From: Anaerolineales bacterium
GTDB lineage: Bacteria > Chloroflexota > Anaerolineae > 4572-78 > J111
Assembly (NCBI GenBank): GCA_020634935.1
Contig: JACKAT010000004.1
Coordinates: 62,001-126,000 of the forward strand
DNA: 64,000 bases
Direction: 5' to 3'
The translations under genes and the position numbers were made by a program. Positions 62,751-64,000 of the stretch are shown piece by piece. The notes beneath the pieces were generated by a model, which had not been told where the DNA came from, made no database searches, and saw nothing but the letters and a program-made list of their open reading frames with translations. Each line of letters opens with the position of its first letter. Positions within the stretch are counted from its first letter, which is position 1.

Positions 62751-63332
62751 TTAGGGCGCCCGGTTTTCTAAAGCTTTGAAATCCTCCGGCAAATCCAAAT
62801 CAAAAGCCGTTGTTGGCGAGCGATAGATCACGGCCTCGACGTTTTTTTGCTGCGCGGCCTGGAGATGCCGGGCAAAACTATCCGGCCCAAATTGAAAATC
62901 GATCAAATCCGGCGGGTCAATTAGCAAGGCGTTAGTCCCACTAGTTCGACGACAGGGAGCGATAACCAGCGAAGGCGCCGGTTGACTCAAGTCGATTAGT
63001 TCGGTCAAATCGGCCAGAGTCAAGAGGGGCAGGTCAGCCGGAAGAACCAAAATCGCGCCGTGATGGCGACCGGCTACCCACTGCGACGCTTGCCGCACCG
63101 CCGCGTTTAGGTCGTTGCCGCCTTCCACTAAAGCCCAAGCCCCGGCCTGCTTCGCGGTTCGCCGGACGTGACTATCGCGCGATATGACTACTACCTCACT
63201 CACGTGCCGGGCTAACTCGATGGTTCGCCGCAGCAGCCGCTGACTTAAAATCACCCGCTGGCCAGTAGACAGAATCGACGCCAGCCGGGTTTTGGCTTGG
63301 TTAAAGGGTTTAGCGGGAATAATGGTAAACAT
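62751..63332 (-). CDS. cofC: CofC-like phospholactate/phosphoenolpyruvate guanylyltransferase
   Basis: The 193-residue protein begins MFTIIPAKPFNQAKTRLASIL, the nucleotide-binding start of CofC and related transferases. It continues with VVVISRD, LVEGGNDLNAAVRQA, ILVLPADLPLL and PDSFARHLQAAQ. CofC loads GMP onto phospholactate or phosphoenolpyruvate in coenzyme F420 synthesis, which fits Chloroflexota. ATG 63332 begins the conserved strand; a GTG at 63347 in frame is possible and neither has a strong ribosome site. No other F420 gene is in the window. Confidence 0.87.
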   Translation of the reverse strand: MFTIIPAKPFNQAKTRLASILSTGQRVILSQRLLRRTIELARHVSEVVVISRDSHVRRTAKQAGAWALVEGGNDLNAAVRQASQWVAGRHHGAILVLPADLPLLTLADLTELIDLSQPAPSLVIAPCRRTSGTNALLIDPPDLIDFQFGPDSFARHLQAAQQKNVEAVIYRSPTTAFDLDLPEDFKALENRAP

Positions 63333-63371
63333 TACATTTCGGCCCACAACAAGTTAGACATTATCGGAAAT

Positions 63372-63422
63372 AGGTGACGGTCACTTTTGGCTACCCATAG
63401 TGGGCTAAGTGACTGTCATCTT
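63372..63422. repeat. GGTGAC-type palindrome
   Basis: AGGTGACGGTCACTT (63372-63386) and AAGTGACTGTCATCTT (from 63408) are inverted partners around GGCTACCCATAGTGGGCT. It belongs to the GTGAC/GTCAC family seen elsewhere, here between two minus-strand genes, and may terminate the phosphodiesterase transcript. Confidence 0.7.
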
Positions 63423-63439
63423 AAATCCTATAAACTCTA

Positions 63440-64000
63440 TTATTTTTCGCCTTCTTCAAAAATTTCGGTTATCGGCCGTCCATCCCATACGTCAGGAATG
63501 GGTACCCCCAACGCATATAAAATCGTGGCCGCGGTGTCGTAAATGATGATTGGCTGCTCGATGGTCACGCCGGCTGGAACGCCTGGACCTACGGTTAACC
63601 AGGGAATGGTCGAATCTTCCGGCGAGGCCGTGCCGTGGGTCAGCCCGCTGCCGCCATGATCGGCGGTGATGATGATAAGGGTGTTTTCAAGAACGCCTGT
63701 GTCTTTTAAGCCGCTTACAATTTCGCCGATCAATCCGTCCGTCAGATTAATCGCTAACAACTGACCTAGACCCATCCAGCCGGTCAAGTGGCCGGCGGAG
63801 TCGACGTCAGGCAGGTGAATGAACAGGATATCGGGTAGACCCGTGTCGATAATGTCTAGAGCCTGATTGACCACCTGGCGATCGGTGTAGCCGGGCTGAT
63901 AAAACGCATCGACCGAATCAGGCAGCACGATGTGAGCGAGCTTGGCTTTACCGACGACCATGATCGATGACAAGCCGGCTTCGTGGGCCACACTAAACAG
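63440..64000 (-). CDS. Alkaline-phosphatase-superfamily phosphodiesterase, C-terminal part
   Basis: The frame is open at the right edge, so the N-terminus lies outside. The visible 187 residues show ILFIHLPDVDSAGHLTGWMG (metal-ligand Asp and His) and LIIITADHGGSGLTHG (second-site Asp-His), as in type I phosphodiesterase/nucleotide pyrophosphatases. TIPWLTVGPGV and DTAATILYALGVPIPDVWDGR lead to the C-terminus. The family hydrolyses phosphodiesters with two zinc ions and is usually exported. The ending FEEGEK suggests no C-terminal anchor. Confidence 0.88.
   Translation of the reverse strand: MFSVAHEAGLSSIMVVGKAKLAHIVLPDSVDAFYQPGYTDRQVVNQALDIIDTGLPDILFIHLPDVDSAGHLTGWMGLGQLLAINLTDGLIGEIVSGLKDTGVLENTLIIITADHGGSGLTHGTASPEDSTIPWLTVGPGVPAGVTIEQPIIIYDTAATILYALGVPIPDVWDGRPITEIFEEGEK

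Overview
The window looks like a chromosomal piece of a Chloroflexota bacterium, probably from the Anaerolineae side of the phylum. This is inferred from gene content, not from a marker gene. The signs are an alternative complex III operon running into SCO and cytochrome oxidase genes, an FHA/winged-helix fusion beside a Ser/Thr kinase, a GH3 enzyme with a Thr/Pro linker and C-terminal membrane helices, a CofC-type F420 gene, and many intergenic palindromes and tandem repeats. No rRNA, tRNA, CRISPR array, phage gene or transposase was recognised.

Layout. 0-1.2 kb: an RRM RNA-binding protein and an FKBP/SlyD-like prolyl isomerase, flanked by terminators. 1.2-3.5 kb: nested palindromic elements, a broken enolase-superfamily gene and a degenerate 21-nt tandem array. 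3.5-5.5 kb: a broken Kef-type antiporter. 6.1-18.7 kb (minus strand): actABCDEF, a small act-associated gene, an SCO protein and coxBACD, the whole respiratory module. actA and most of actB read cleanly, while nearly everything left of about 15.35 kb is cut by frequent frameshifts. 19-27 kb: a GlsB-like membrane protein, an ABC-2 exporter pair, a large orphan PAS/GAF histidine kinase, a CsbD/DUF883-like stress protein and a deleted short-chain dehydrogenase. 27-37 kb: GH3 enzyme, Ser/Thr kinase, FHA-winged-helix protein, peptide-type binding lipoprotein, a REC-GAF-kinase whose acceptor histidine is Tyr, and a serine hydrolase.

37-53.5 kb is a long minus-strand block: an MttB-family methyltransferase, Fe-alcohol dehydrogenase, GcvT-like protein, overlapping DAO-type flavoprotein, Nudix hydrolase, a peptide/opine-type ABC importer (binding protein, two permeases, fused double ATPase) and a CBS-ACT protein. 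I read it as uptake plus stepwise demethylation of a methylated amine. Dimethylglycine/sarcosine dehydrogenase appears split into its two domains, and no corrinoid protein is present. A flavodoxin/pentapeptide-repeat fusion heads the block. A double-hairpin repeat (GGAGCG...CGCTCC) occurs only in this block.

53.9-64 kb: two tandem CPA2 antiporters, a DUF456 protein, a repeat-rich gap, a PD-(D/E)XK-like protein just upstream of an OmpR-type two-component pair, cofC, and the C-terminal part of a phosphodiesterase that runs off the right edge.

The main open question is the 1.7-15.3 kb block. It is either a real multi-operon decay tract that includes the terminal respiratory chain, or a poorly corrected assembly stretch. 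A 150-bp repeat inside it is identical to a copy in clean sequence, and this does not settle the matter.
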